A stretch of 64,000 bases of DNA from Halocatena salina (GTDB lineage: Archaea > Halobacteriota > Halobacteria > Halobacteriales > Haloarculaceae): NCBI RefSeq assembly GCF_023115355.1, contig NZ_CP096019.1, forward strand, positions 1,922,001-1,986,000. Direction: 5' to 3'. Shown here piece after piece: positions 37,665 to 46,888 of this stretch. The notes under the pieces are model-generated. The model was not told the DNA's origin and searched no databases. It saw only the letters and a program-made list of their open reading frames with translations. The number at the start of each line of letters is the position of its first letter. Positions within the stretch are counted from its first letter, which is position 1. Position numbers and translations under genes: made by a program.

Positions 37665-37883
37665 TCACGCCCACTGTTTACACGCAATACACACCAACTG
37701 GTCGCTATCACCGTCCGCGTCGCGCCACCGCCGCTGTACGTTCTCACCACAGTCAGAACAGGCTGCTCCCTCGGGGGTCCAGTCCATAGTCAACTCGATA
37801 CCCGCAACTGTCGTTTCGGCCGCTGCCTCGGCGTCATATCGTGGCTTCTCAGTTTGGAAGTCCGACAACGATCGATCCTCCAT
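37665..37883 (-). CDS. Small zinc-ribbon protein (DUF7573-like)
   Basis: 72 residues. Two CxxC pairs (CSDCGENVQRRW and LVCIACKQWA) form a likely zinc ribbon in the C-terminal half, preceded by an acidic N-terminus MEDRSLSDFQTEKPRYDAE. Small one-domain zinc proteins are common in haloarchaea and mostly uncharacterised. It converges on the winged-helix gene with only 10 bases between stops. Confidence 0.7.
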   Translation of the reverse strand: MEDRSLSDFQTEKPRYDAEAAAETTVAGIELTMDWTPEGAACSDCGENVQRRWRDADGDSDQLVCIACKQWA

Positions 37884-37958
37884 ACTGACCGGTATCTCCG
37901 ATCGTCAATAGCGTTGGCGGACAGACACGCACAAGTACTCCCGGGCGAACGTATCAGT

Positions 37959-38171
37959 ATGGCACGTATCCTTCCGGAACTGCTCGAAAGCATCCCCGAG
38001 ATGGTGCAAGCGTTCGCGACCATCCTGGAAGCGAGCGTTCCACAGGCGGTGTTGGTGCTCTGTGGTGCGGTCCTGATCGGCTTCTCAGTACTGATCATGG
38101 GCTATCTCACCGCAGGAGCGATCGTCTCTCCAGTGGTGTCGGCCTCGCCGCGTGGCCGTGAGTATCAGTAG
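37959..38171 (+). CDS. Small single-span membrane protein
   Basis: 70 residues from ATG 37959 (MARILPELLESIPEMVQAF). One strong membrane segment (AVLVLCGAVLIGFSVLIMGYL) is preceded by an amphipathic helix and ends with SPVVSASPRGREYQ. No family recognised. The longer frame upstream crosses the divergent zinc-ribbon gene and is rejected. Confidence 0.5.
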   Translation: MARILPELLESIPEMVQAFATILEASVPQAVLVLCGAVLIGFSVLIMGYLTAGAIVSPVVSASPRGREYQ

Positions 38172-38183
38172 TCAGTGTGTGCG

Positions 38184-39161
38184 TTACCTGTCGGCTTGAT
38201 CGACGGCCGTCTTAGCGAGTTCGATCGCGGTGTCGAGATCCGGCCCGAGCGGAGCCGAGACGACGATGCTATCGACGTGATCGAACACGGCATTCAGTCG
38301 TCGAGTGACCGTTTCGGGCGTCCCAGCGATACAGAACGCCTCGATCATCGACCCCGTCACTGCTTCGAACGCCGTCGAAAACGCGCCCTCACTGATGGAC
38401 TCACCGATCGTCGCCGCACGTTCCGCGTCGATCCCGTGGCGGTCCAGTACCGACTCGGGTGCGCCTGCCGTGATGAACGCGACGGGGGGCCGGGCAGCCT
38501 CGCGCGCCGCATCGGCGTCACGGGCGATCGACACGCTCGTGTACGCCGCGAAGTCGAACGCACCGCGGTCGGCTGGGCGGTCGTCCAATCCATGTTCGAC
38601 CTGTTCGCGCGCCCACGCAACGTCGTCTGGGTGTGAACCGTTGAACAACAGTCCGTCGGCGTGTTTTGCGGCCATCCGGCACATGTGTGGTCCCTCGCCG
38701 CCGACGTACACCGGGCTTTTCTCGGCGGTGTAGTTCAACTGCGCGTCCCGCGCCCGAAACGTTCCCTCGTGGTCAACACGCTCTCCCCTCCAGAGTTGCT
38801 GTGTGACTTTGATCGTCTCTAACACCGAACGTAGTCCTCGCTGGTCCGCCAGCCCGAGATTCCGAAGCGTCGAGCGATCGCCCGCTCCAACGCCCAGGAC
38901 GGCCCGGCCGTCGCTAGCTTCAGAGAGAGTTCCCATCGTAGAAGCGAGCCTGACCGGATGGATCTCATAGGGATTCATTACGCCCGGTCCCAGTCGGATC
39001 GTCTCGGTTTCATTAGCGAGTCGTGTGAGAACGACGAACGGATCGCGGTTGTTGTAGTGACAACTCGTAAACACAGTGTCGAAGCCAACCCGTTCGGCAG
39101 CGGTGCCCAATTCGACGACGCGATCGACGGGATGTTCGGGTGTGAGTTCGATCCCGATCAT
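38184..39161 (-). CDS. mer: F420-dependent LLM-class oxidoreductase (Mer-like)
   Basis: 325 residues from ATG 39161, whose ATGA overlaps the cofE stop; a Met five codons earlier is possible. The bacterial-luciferase TIM barrel is clear: IGIELTPEHPVDRVVELG, VFTSCHYNNRDPFVVL, RLGPGVMNPYEIHPVRLAS, VLGVGAGDRSTL and PVYVGGEGPHMCRMAA. This matches methylenetetrahydromethanopterin reductase-like enzymes, which use F420H2. In non-methanogenic haloarchaea the physiological substrate may be methylene-tetrahydrofolate. Coupling with cofE, a cofactor-making gene, supports F420 use. Confidence 0.86.
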   Translation of the reverse strand: MIGIELTPEHPVDRVVELGTAAERVGFDTVFTSCHYNNRDPFVVLTRLANETETIRLGPGVMNPYEIHPVRLASTMGTLSEASDGRAVLGVGAGDRSTLRNLGLADQRGLRSVLETIKVTQQLWRGERVDHEGTFRARDAQLNYTAEKSPVYVGGEGPHMCRMAAKHADGLLFNGSHPDDVAWAREQVEHGLDDRPADRGAFDFAAYTSVSIARDADAAREAARPPVAFITAGAPESVLDRHGIDAERAATIGESISEGAFSTAFEAVTGSMIEAFCIAGTPETVTRRLNAVFDHVDSIVVSAPLGPDLDTAIELAKTAVDQADR

Positions 39162-39910
39162 CCTCGGTACTCCCATTCTTCGAGTGCTTGCCTGACGAGA
39201 TCACCGTCGTACGCCCGAAACAGTTGGTTGCTGCCACCGTGGTCGCCGAACTCGAAGTCACGAATCACGACGGCGGGCGTGCCACCGTCGCCTTCACCGC
39301 TCAGGAGGTTCGCCGCCGCCGCGAGTTCGTCGACGATCGCCTCAACGGTCACTTCGAGTTCGTGGCCGTCCCGGTCGTGCTCACCGCGCCAGTCGCGGCT
39401 GGCTGGCAGTCCTGCCCATCCGATCGCCACACCGCGCTGGCCATGCCGGAACGGTCGCCCACACGTGTCGGTGACGATGACCGGCGCGCCGAGCGTTGAC
39501 GAAAGCGCCTCGGCGTTCGCGCTCGGATCGGACGGAAGCAACACCAGATCCGCATCGGGCACGTTCGAGCGATCGATCCCGGCGTTGACAGTGATGTGGC
39601 CGAACGGCGTTCGTGTGAGCAAAAACGGCGCGCTCAACAGGAGATCTGTGGACTCATCCAGTACGACCTGTGCGAACCGAGGGTCTTTCTCCTCGTCAGT
39701 CAGGGCTGCGATCCGCTCAGCGATCTCGATGGCCCGAGGCCCGGCCGTCACGTCCTTGAGATCGACTGTGCGCCCGTTAGCCTTCGAAACGACGGTGCTC
39801 GCAACGCAGATAACGTCGTCGGCCCGTACGTCGACGCGTTCGTCGATCATCACCCCGAGATCGTCACCGGCTCGAACCTCCGGGAGATCGGGCACCGCAA
39901 ACACGTTCAT
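39158..39910 (-). CDS. cofE: Coenzyme F420-0:L-glutamate ligase
   Basis: 250 residues. CofE adds glutamates to F420-0 with GTP. Visible motifs: VRAGDDLGVMI, ICVASTVVSKANGRTVDL, the NAGIDRSNVP segment, LLPSDPSANAEAL and VIVTDTCGRPFRHGQRGVAIGWAGL. Length is as for archaeal CofE. It forms a two-gene operon with the Mer-like reductase (4-base overlap), linking synthesis of the cofactor with an enzyme that uses it. Confidence 0.92.
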   Translation of the reverse strand: MNVFAVPDLPEVRAGDDLGVMIDERVDVRADDVICVASTVVSKANGRTVDLKDVTAGPRAIEIAERIAALTDEEKDPRFAQVVLDESTDLLLSAPFLLTRTPFGHITVNAGIDRSNVPDADLVLLPSDPSANAEALSSTLGAPVIVTDTCGRPFRHGQRGVAIGWAGLPASRDWRGEHDRDGHELEVTVEAIVDELAAAANLLSGEGDGGTPAVVIRDFEFGDHGGSNQLFRAYDGDLVRQALEEWEYRG

Positions 39911-39961
39911 GTCACGCCGAACGGACGGCGCGGGTATAAACGGACGCGATACCGGAGCTTC

Positions 39962-40450
39962 TCACCCCTCCTGAACCGTTACTTTTACCGCTCCATCGTC
40001 CACGTCGGCGACAAGCATCGACGGTTTCGACGCCGGTGAAGCTCCCGTTGCGCTCCCCGGATTCAACAGCCGCACACCTTCGACGGTCGTGTCCATGAGC
40101 TGATGGGTGTGGCCACACACGCCGACCGTCGGTCCGTCTGCGTGTTCCGTCACTGTCGTGGCGACCCGCGTTTCGTACTCCTCGATCGATCCAGTTCCGT
40201 GAGTAACGACGAATCGGACTCCACCGAGATCGACAGTCTCGACCGCCGGGAGATCGAGGCGTCGGTCCATGTTCCCGCCGACTGCGGTCAACGAATCAGT
40301 CAACTCCTCGATCGAGCCGAACGCGTCGGGTGAGTCGAAATCACCCGCGTGGATGGTGTGGTCGGCCCGTTCGATCTCCTCACCCACCCAGTCCGGAAGC
40401 CTTCGCGCGCGTGAAGGGATGTGTGTATCGCTGAGGATTGCAACACGCAT
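39962..40450 (-). CDS. YfcE/MJ0936-type metallophosphoesterase
   Basis: 162 residues from ATG 40450 (MRVAILSDTHIP); the frame upstream is non-family. Metal ligands follow the calcineurin-like order: LSDTH, AGDFDS, GGNMDRR, THGTG and CGHTHQ, then LLNPGSAT. This class is Mn/Ni-dependent and cleaves phosphodiesters in vitro; the in vivo substrate is unknown. It lies 51 bases downstream of nothing co-oriented except cofE beyond its own stop, so it may be transcribed with cofE-mer. Confidence 0.9.
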   Translation of the reverse strand: MRVAILSDTHIPSRARRLPDWVGEEIERADHTIHAGDFDSPDAFGSIEELTDSLTAVGGNMDRRLDLPAVETVDLGGVRFVVTHGTGSIEEYETRVATTVTEHADGPTVGVCGHTHQLMDTTVEGVRLLNPGSATGASPASKPSMLVADVDDGAVKVTVQEG

Positions 40451-40550
40451 GCGTGCGAAACATCCACCTGTGCACATAAATCCCCCGGCCACGGCTCATT
40501 CGCGCCTGTCGGTGGTCGTGAGGTGTGTTGATAGGTTCCGGGAGCGAACG

Positions 40551-41816
40551 ATGTGTATGGACAACACCCACGTCGTGACGTGTTTCCTCCGGTACCGTGC
40601 GTCGATACTGTTGCTCCGGCGCAGCGATACCGTCGGTTCGTATTCGGGTCTATGGGGCGGCGTGTCGGGGTACGCCGAGGGAATGCCCTCCAAGCAAGCC
40701 CACAATGAGATCGACGAAGAAACCGGTCTCACGTCTGCCCGGCTCGTGCGGTCTGGGGAGCCGCTATCGGTCGTTGATGACCGCTACGACACCGAGTGGA
40801 TCGTTCATCCGTATCTGTTCGACTGTGACAGTCCGACTGTCGATCCGAACGAAGAGATCGCCGAGTACGAGTGGGTGTCTCCCGTCGAGATCCACCGCCG
40901 TGAGACGGTACCCGGTCTCTGGACGGCTTACGAACGAGTGGCTCCGACGGTCGACACCATCGCTACGGACGACAAACACGGCGCGGAGTACCTCTCGCTG
41001 CGTGCGCTCGAACTACTCCGGGATACGGCCAGTGCTAAAGCGTACGGGACCACCGATAGATCGCTTCCCGCGCTCGCGCGTCAGTTGCAAACGGCGCGTC
41101 CGAACATGTCGGTCGTCGCCAACCGCATCAACCGGGCAATGTACGACGCCAGCGAGGATGGATCGGTGTTGGCCGCCGCTGAACACGCAATCGATCGAGC
41201 ACGTTCCGCACGCGAGCGGGTCGCGGCGGCCGGCGTCGATCAGCTGCCCGAAGAGCCAACTGTCCTCACGCTTTCCCGGTCTGGCACTGTCCGGCGGACG
41301 CTCGAACGACTCGGGCCGGATCTGACCGTCTATGTCGCTGTGTCACGTCCCGGTGGCGAAGGGATCACGACCGCGGAATCGCTCTCGACGACGGCCGATG
41401 TGACACTCTTTCCCGATGGAGCGATCGCCCACACGCTTTCGACCGTGGGCGTGGATGCCGTACTTCTCGGCGCGGACACCGTACTGGCTGATGGCCGCGT
41501 CGTGAACAAGGTCGGAACGCGCACAGCTGCGATTGCCACCGCATACGAGCGAATCCCGGCGTACGTCGTGACGACCGAAGATAAGATCCATCCCGAGCAG
41601 CAACGGGCTGATCCACCACTGGATCAGCCCACCGATCCGGGAGACAACGAAGCGACCGTCTACGACGGAACCGCGGATGCCGACGTGTGTGCGCCCACCT
41701 TCGACGTAACACCTGCCGACCTGCTCACAGTCGTCACCGAGAACGGCCCACAATCGGTGGCCGACATCGAACACACCGCAACGCGTCACCGCGAGTACAC
41801 TACTTGGGACAAGTAG
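40551..41816 (+). CDS. NUDIX domain fused to an eIF2B/ribose-bisphosphate-isomerase-like domain
   Basis: 421 residues from ATG 40551 (a second Met two codons on). Residues 1-140 are a NUDIX domain: GGVSGYAEGMPSKQ then NEIDEETGL, in which the usual Arg before Glu is Asn. Residues about 150-420 resemble the eIF2B alpha/ribose-1,5-bisphosphate isomerase fold: LTLSRSGTVRRTL, VAVSRPGGEGI, DAVLLGADTVLADG and VVNKVGTRTAAIA with the nucleotide/phosphate-binding Lys and Gly. Such isomerases take part in archaeal nucleoside salvage, so a dinucleotide or NMP-ribose substrate for the NUDIX half is a reasonable guess. Fusion is complete and in frame. Confidence 0.8.
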   Translation: MCMDNTHVVTCFLRYRASILLLRRSDTVGSYSGLWGGVSGYAEGMPSKQAHNEIDEETGLTSARLVRSGEPLSVVDDRYDTEWIVHPYLFDCDSPTVDPNEEIAEYEWVSPVEIHRRETVPGLWTAYERVAPTVDTIATDDKHGAEYLSLRALELLRDTASAKAYGTTDRSLPALARQLQTARPNMSVVANRINRAMYDASEDGSVLAAAEHAIDRARSARERVAAAGVDQLPEEPTVLTLSRSGTVRRTLERLGPDLTVYVAVSRPGGEGITTAESLSTTADVTLFPDGAIAHTLSTVGVDAVLLGADTVLADGRVVNKVGTRTAAIATAYERIPAYVVTTEDKIHPEQQRADPPLDQPTDPGDNEATVYDGTADADVCAPTFDVTPADLLTVVTENGPQSVADIEHTATRHREYTTWDK

Positions 41817-41907
41817 ATCCACATTACAGTTTCATAATTTCATAGTTACAGGAAATAACTAACTCTCCTACAGTGAATTATCGAACACACATCCGTTCCG
41901 AAACTTG

Positions 41908-41915
41908 TTTTATAC
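41908..41915 (+). promoter_or_regulatory. TATA box of the GT-C gene
   Basis: TTTTATAC is centred 25 bases before ATG 41936, in a strongly AT-rich 119-base gap, consistent with a leaderless transcript. Confidence 0.6.
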
Positions 41916-41935
41916 AGTATGGGTAAACCGGCTGT

Positions 41936-43699
41936 ATGCTTCGGTCCTTCAGGGAGTTACCGGTCCGGGCGAAACGCCAATTCGTCCGTGACCTCCGGGT
42001 GGATCCGTATCTCCGTTACATACTGGTAGTATCGGTTTTTCTCACCGGGTTTTGGTTTTGGCACCGAATTCCCAACTTTGCTACACGGGACGAACGTGCC
42101 CGCGTCTTGGACGTGCTCGTCGCCTACGGCACGGTGTTCTCCGATCCGAGTATCGACTCGTTCAGGACGGGCATCGAATGGGGTCGACCGTACGGCGCGA
42201 CGTTCTACCTCTATGCCATCGTACTGTTTCCGGTCGTACTGCTCACGGTCCTTTTCGGCACATCCGACGTGGTCCTCGCGTTCGACAGTCCCACTGCAAC
42301 GTTCGGTTACTGGCCGGTATGGAACACGGTTCCCGAATGGTTCTGGATGGTGTGTTTGTCACTCGTTCGGCTCACATCAGTGGTGTTCGCCGTCGGTTCG
42401 GTGTATCTCACCTACCGGATTGGGACGCTTCTCCGCGATCGAATGTCTGGTCGGCTGGCTGCGACGATGCTGACGATCACGTTCGGCTTTCTCGTCGTGG
42501 CTCACGAAGGTGGCGAGGACGTTCCTTCGTTGTTTTTCATATTACTCACGTTGTATCTCGCGCTCAGATACATCGACACCGGCGACGAAGCGGTGTATCT
42601 GGCCGGGTGTGTGGTCGGCGGCATCGCCATCGCGTTCAAGTTCACGGCAGCTCCGCTCGTCGTCCTGCTCGGTCTGGCGTTTTTCCTGCGTGCACGTCAC
42701 GTCGAAGACCGATGGGCTACACTCGTCCGTCCGAAAACGATCGTGGCCGGTGCCGGGCTGGGTGCGGTAACGATCGTTCTCGGCTTTCCATCCGTGTTCG
42801 TCTCAGGATTCGATCCACTCATCGAACGAATCACACAAGGAATGGGGCGATCGGAGCAGTCCCACGGACCGACTGCACCGATCTGGTGGTGGTATCTTCG
42901 GAGCTACGCCAACGGACTCGGACTCCCGCTGTCGATTGCCAGCGTTCTCGGCGTTCTCGGGAGTGTTTTGCGGCTGCGCGATCGATCGATCGAAACCAGC
43001 GGTGTATTACTGTTGTTGGGAGGCATCGGTTCGTATCTGGTGCTCTTTTCCTCGTGGCAGAACTTCCGCGTGCACCATCTCCTCCCGACGTTTCCAATGC
43101 TGGCGATTCTGGTGGGGGTGACGGTATCGCGTCTGTTCGCTCGATCCCAGCGGCTCGCCCGTCCCATCCTCGCCGTCCTCCTCGTGACGGGCGGCGCGTA
43201 CGCCGTTGTCGGGGATCTGGGCTACGCTACCCAGCCGATGGACGACGCGACGACGTGGCTTGATCGGAACGCCTCCGAGAACGCATCGATGGAGGTGTAT
43301 CGGGCTGACATGCACGATATCGCAGTGCCCCACGGTATGACGGTCCACCACCCCAACGCTCGCGCCCAGAACAATGATGACAACGCTGATGCGCGGTGTC
43401 CGGAGTATCTTCAACTCGGCTACAGGGATCTCTACTTCCTCAATCCGGAGACCCCCGGCCGTACCAACCCCTCTCGGGCGGCGTACATCCGTTCACTGCT
43501 CAATGGATCACGAAACTACGAGATCGCCGCGGAGTTCGGACGACGACCGGACGACTACGCAGCCAATCCTTCGTCACCCGGATCGGTTCGGGATGCCCTT
43601 TGGGTCGGCCTCGTTCCACGGGTTCCACAGTACGGCGACGAGCAGGATCTCGGTCCCGATCAGTTCACGGTCGTTCTCCATCGGACCGGTCCGTGCTGA
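41936..43699 (+). CDS. GT-C superfamily (PMT/ArnT-like) membrane glycosyltransferase
   Basis: 587 residues. About ten or eleven membrane segments follow a basic N-terminus. The first external loop has RIPNFATRDERARVLD, where the acidic DE pair takes the place of the catalytic Asp/Glu of PMT-type enzymes. A soluble C-terminal portion (residues about 440-587) follows the last helix, with a Cys near NADARCPEYLQLGY. Such enzymes move sugars from dolichyl phosphate to protein or lipid acceptors at the outer membrane face. It ends exactly where the convergent MATE gene ends (no gap). Confidence 0.78.
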   Translation: MLRSFRELPVRAKRQFVRDLRVDPYLRYILVVSVFLTGFWFWHRIPNFATRDERARVLDVLVAYGTVFSDPSIDSFRTGIEWGRPYGATFYLYAIVLFPVVLLTVLFGTSDVVLAFDSPTATFGYWPVWNTVPEWFWMVCLSLVRLTSVVFAVGSVYLTYRIGTLLRDRMSGRLAATMLTITFGFLVVAHEGGEDVPSLFFILLTLYLALRYIDTGDEAVYLAGCVVGGIAIAFKFTAAPLVVLLGLAFFLRARHVEDRWATLVRPKTIVAGAGLGAVTIVLGFPSVFVSGFDPLIERITQGMGRSEQSHGPTAPIWWWYLRSYANGLGLPLSIASVLGVLGSVLRLRDRSIETSGVLLLLGGIGSYLVLFSSWQNFRVHHLLPTFPMLAILVGVTVSRLFARSQRLARPILAVLLVTGGAYAVVGDLGYATQPMDDATTWLDRNASENASMEVYRADMHDIAVPHGMTVHHPNARAQNNDDNADARCPEYLQLGYRDLYFLNPETPGRTNPSRAAYIRSLLNGSRNYEIAAEFGRRPDDYAANPSSPGSVRDALWVGLVPRVPQYGDEQDLGPDQFTVVLHRTGPC

Positions 43700-45142
43700 T
43701 CAATCGCTGCTAGGGCTGGCTGACGGCCGGTGTGAGCGGCTGATCTCTTTCCACTTGCCTGCCGAAAACCGATAGTAGTTGACGACCGCGGGCACGAACA
43801 TCTCCGTGATGAGGGCGAGACCGAGACCGAGTAACCCAAGCGGCGTGACCGCTCCCACGTACGCCAGCGGGATGGCGATCGTGTAGCCGAGTACCTGCCC
43901 GTAAAACGGCCAGCGCGTGTCTCCACTCGCCCGCAGCGGTCCCGTCGCCGTCCGCGAAAGGCCACGGAACACGATTCCGATGCATGTAGCGTAGATCAAC
44001 CACACTGCAACCGGAAGCGACGGATCGGTGGGACTGCCGACGAACACGGTTGCGATCGGTTCGGCGAAGACGAGTACGATCGCCGAGGAAACCACATACA
44101 CCGCGGTTCCAAACTGCATCACGTCGTATCCGTACGCTTCGGCCGTCTGTTCGTCGCCCTGTCCGAGCTGTTGGCCCACGAGACTGCTCGAAGCGAGGCT
44201 GAATCCCCATCCGGGGGTGTTCATCAAGTCTCGAACCCGCTGGGCGACGACGAAGGCCGCGACGACTGTGGTCCCGAACATCCCGACGATCGCCATCAGC
44301 GGGAATTCGCCCAACCGCCACGCGAGGTTCTTCCCGACCATCGGCGATCCGATTTTCACTAGCTGTCGCACCGTTGGGCCATCGTAGTAGGAGCTCCGGG
44401 GTGAAACGCTCACGGGCAGCTCGCCAATGCCTGGAAGGTATCCCACCACCAGTCCCGTCGTGAACGTCGCCGTGACGACGATGTTCGCCAGCACCGTGCC
44501 GATCGCTGCACCGGTTACACCGAGACTGAGACCGAAGATCAACACCGCATTGGTCCCGATGTTCAACACTGCCCCGCCTGCTCGGATGACCATCGGTGTC
44601 CACGCGTCGTCGGCACCGACGAGCGTGCGGCTTCCGATGAGGTTCAGTCCGGCGAACGGCACGCCGAGGGCGACGACCTGCAAGTACTCCGCACCCAGCG
44701 CGATCGTTGCCGGATCGTTGCTCAATAACCCGATGAACGTCTCGGCAAACGTCCAAAAGACGATTGCGACTGGGATCGTGAGCGCGAGTACGATCGTAAC
44801 GCTGGATCGAACGGCCTGCCCGATCCCCGACGACGCGTCAGCGCCGTATCGCTGGGAGACGAGCGCGATCGTTCCGCTGGCGACACCACCACCCAGCGCG
44901 AACGCGATCCCCCAGTACGGTGACGCGAATCCGACACCAGCGATCCCCGCCGTCCCGACGGCAATGCCGACCATCGCCACGTCGACCGCGTTTTTCGACA
45001 TCCGAGCCACGCCAGTAACGATACGTGGCCACGCCAACTCCGTCGTGCGCCGTGCTCTACCACGCTCGATCACGCCCGCACGAACGAGTGCGAGACCTAC
45101 CCAGTACACCACGAGTCGAATCGGATTCGGAATACGTCCCAC
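43700..45142 (-). CDS. MATE family exporter
   Basis: 480 residues with twelve predicted membrane segments in two homologous halves. The MATE signs are VDVAMVGIAVGTAGIAGVGFASP in the first helix, ALVSQRYGAD after helix two, and LVGQQLGQGDEQTA in the second half. It uses an ion gradient to expel drugs, toxins or metabolites. It starts at ATG 45142 and shares no close identity in its N-terminus with the second MATE gene at 61387. Confidence 0.9.
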   Translation of the reverse strand: MGRIPNPIRLVVYWVGLALVRAGVIERGRARRTTELAWPRIVTGVARMSKNAVDVAMVGIAVGTAGIAGVGFASPYWGIAFALGGGVASGTIALVSQRYGADASSGIGQAVRSSVTIVLALTIPVAIVFWTFAETFIGLLSNDPATIALGAEYLQVVALGVPFAGLNLIGSRTLVGADDAWTPMVIRAGGAVLNIGTNAVLIFGLSLGVTGAAIGTVLANIVVTATFTTGLVVGYLPGIGELPVSVSPRSSYYDGPTVRQLVKIGSPMVGKNLAWRLGEFPLMAIVGMFGTTVVAAFVVAQRVRDLMNTPGWGFSLASSSLVGQQLGQGDEQTAEAYGYDVMQFGTAVYVVSSAIVLVFAEPIATVFVGSPTDPSLPVAVWLIYATCIGIVFRGLSRTATGPLRASGDTRWPFYGQVLGYTIAIPLAYVGAVTPLGLLGLGLALITEMFVPAVVNYYRFSAGKWKEISRSHRPSASPSSD

Positions 45143-45466
45143 AGAAACCAGTTGGTGCTACAACAGTCAGCCCAAAAACGCTTCTGCAACCGGAACCTAC
45201 AGCCAGAGAACGTCTCACAAGCTATCTGAATGGTAATTACTGATGGTCTCGGTGTGGAAGTATCTCCGTGGATCGGACAGAACCAACGAGGTCTTTTGGT
45301 ACCGGGTGTTCTACTCCGTCACGGTGGTGATGACGAGGCGTTACCCCCGCTGAGCCCCTTGTGATGAGGGTTTCGAAACGACCGAGCCACCATTTCTCAA
45401 CTGTGATCCCGGTCCGGGAGCGTCGGCTCCGGCGGTGTTTTGTACGCGCGCACTGACTGATCACCT
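45143..45466. other. Gene-free region
   Basis: 324 bases between the start of the MATE gene and the dehydrogenase. No plausible ORF. A GAGGGTTTCGAAACGACC block (GTTTCGAAAC palindrome at about 45370) and a CCGGTCCGGGAGCGTCGGCTCCGG stretch that could fold are visible. Divergent promoters for both flanking genes must lie here. Confidence 0.4.
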
Positions 45467-46384
45467 ATGCAGATCGGCGTTCACGACTCCATCGCGTTCA
45501 GCTTCGACCCCGAACGGATCGCCGGATTTCTCGAATCGCACGGCCACCAGTGTGCGGTGCTCGAAGCGGGCAGCTCAGTCGAAGAATACGACTGTGTCGT
45601 CACGTTCGGCCACGAAGATGTATTGCTCGATGCGCCGTGGGTGCACTGCATCCGCGCCGGTGTCGATGCGTTTCCGTTCGAACGATACGCCGAGACGGGA
45701 ACGGCGCTCACCAACAGCCCGGGGATTCACGCCACGACCATCGGGGAGACGGTGCTGGGGATGCTGCTGTCGTTCGCCCGCCGACTCCACCGGTATCGGG
45801 ATCGCCAACACGCAAACAGCTGGGAAGTCGAGCCGTACGACGCGACGTTCACGGTGCAAGACGAGACGGTCTGTGTGGTGGGACTCGGTACGCTTGGCGA
45901 GGGCGTGGCACTCCGGGCCGACGCGCTCGGGATGACGGTTCGTGGCGTCCGCCGAGAGCCCAAACCCGTGCCGGGAGTTGATGAGCTGTTCCGTCCGGAC
46001 GAACTCCACGACGCGGTGGCTGGCGCTCGGTTCGTGGTGCTGTGTGTGCCGTTGACCGAGGATACTGAGGCGATGATCGACGCTGACGTGTTCGCGGCGA
46101 TGGATGATGACGCGTATCTCATCAACGTCGCTCGGGGTGGGGTTGTCGCGGAGGACGCGTTGCTCGACGCGCTCGATGGGAACGAGATCGCCGGCGCGGG
46201 TCTCGACGCCCACGCCGAGGAGCCACTTCCGGCCGACTCGCCGCTGTGGGAGTACGACGACGTGATCGTCACGCCCCACGTCGGCGCACTGTCGAACACG
46301 TATCACGAATCTGTCGGGAAGCTGGTGGTTGCCAACGCCGAGCGCCTCGAAAACGGCGAGTCGCTGTCGGATCGGGTGGTGTGA
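45467..46384 (+). CDS. D-2-hydroxyacid dehydrogenase
   Basis: 305 residues. Rossmann motif VVGLGTLGEGVALRADALG near residue 143; catalytic Arg in INVARGGVVAED, Glu in DAHAEEPLPADSPLWE and His in VTPHVGALS. This is the order expected of NAD(P)H-dependent 2-ketoacid reductases, and the sequence resembles the haloarchaeal D-2-HDH group. The metabolic role is probably 2-ketoacid reduction in redox balance. Confidence 0.92.
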   Translation: MQIGVHDSIAFSFDPERIAGFLESHGHQCAVLEAGSSVEEYDCVVTFGHEDVLLDAPWVHCIRAGVDAFPFERYAETGTALTNSPGIHATTIGETVLGMLLSFARRLHRYRDRQHANSWEVEPYDATFTVQDETVCVVGLGTLGEGVALRADALGMTVRGVRREPKPVPGVDELFRPDELHDAVAGARFVVLCVPLTEDTEAMIDADVFAAMDDDAYLINVARGGVVAEDALLDALDGNEIAGAGLDAHAEEPLPADSPLWEYDDVIVTPHVGALSNTYHESVGKLVVANAERLENGESLSDRVV

Positions 46385-46391
46385 TCGGTCG

Positions 46392-46631
46392 CTACTGTAA
46401 CCCGATCTCGATGTCGTCCGCCACGTCCCGCATGATCGCGTCGCACAACGGACAGTCGGGCACCGCGACGGCCGACTCATCGCCCGTCTCCACGCCGATC
46501 AGGAGCGATGACTCACAGTCACACGCCGGACACGAGTCCGCCCGACGCCAACCGTACAGCAGGATGGCTTGCTCGATGCCGTCGTTGATATCAGCGATAC
46601 CTTCAAGGTCGTTTGGATCAGAATCGAACAT
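46392..46631 (-). CDS. Small CxxC/CxxC protein next to CRISPR array, copy A
   Basis: 79 residues from ATG 46631 (MFDSDPNDLEGIADINDGIE). It shares M-D-S-PNDLEG, helix, CPAC and then CPLCDAIM with copies B (50476) and C (57432). It lacks the 15-residue SREERSSASRRS insert of those copies. The CPACDC...CPLC arrangement suggests a zinc ribbon; the protein is acidic. It ends 8 bases after the dehydrogenase stop (convergent). Its 5' region has three hairpins, described separately, and the decayed end of a CRISPR array lies 258 bases away. No function recognised. Confidence 0.7.
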   Translation of the reverse strand: MFDSDPNDLEGIADINDGIEQAILLYGWRRADSCPACDCESSLLIGVETGDESAVAVPDCPLCDAIMRDVADDIEIGLQ

Positions 46632-46756
46632 GGTCTCGATTGCGTTACGGAGACCACAGTCGGGTGGTAGTGGCACCCGGCACCCACACAATCCGTGTGG
46701 GTACTTTCAGCGTGTGCGGCCTCCGATCTGATTCTTGCTCCGTTATGGTATAAAAC
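46632..46756 (-). promoter_or_regulatory. Promoter and three-hairpin 5' leader of copy A
   Basis: Reading the minus strand from the TATA box (TTTTATA, 46749-46755), the leader holds three stems. Stem 1 is CCCACAC (46683-46689 / 46695-46701). Stem 2 is CGGGTG/CACCCG (46661-46666 / 46674-46679). Stem 3 is GGTCTC/GAGACC (46632-46637 / 46650-46655), which ends at the base before the ATG. The same plan occurs in copies B and C. Confidence 0.65.
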
Positions 46757-46888
46757 TCTAGGCTATTGGTTGAATCGTGTCGCTGGGTTGGCTTGTCTGG
46801 AGTTTCGAGAGCGGCGGCTCTCGGTTGGGTGTGGCGGCAGAACTGATACGTTTGGTCGGATGGGTGTGGATGTGACTGGTTGGGTTAG

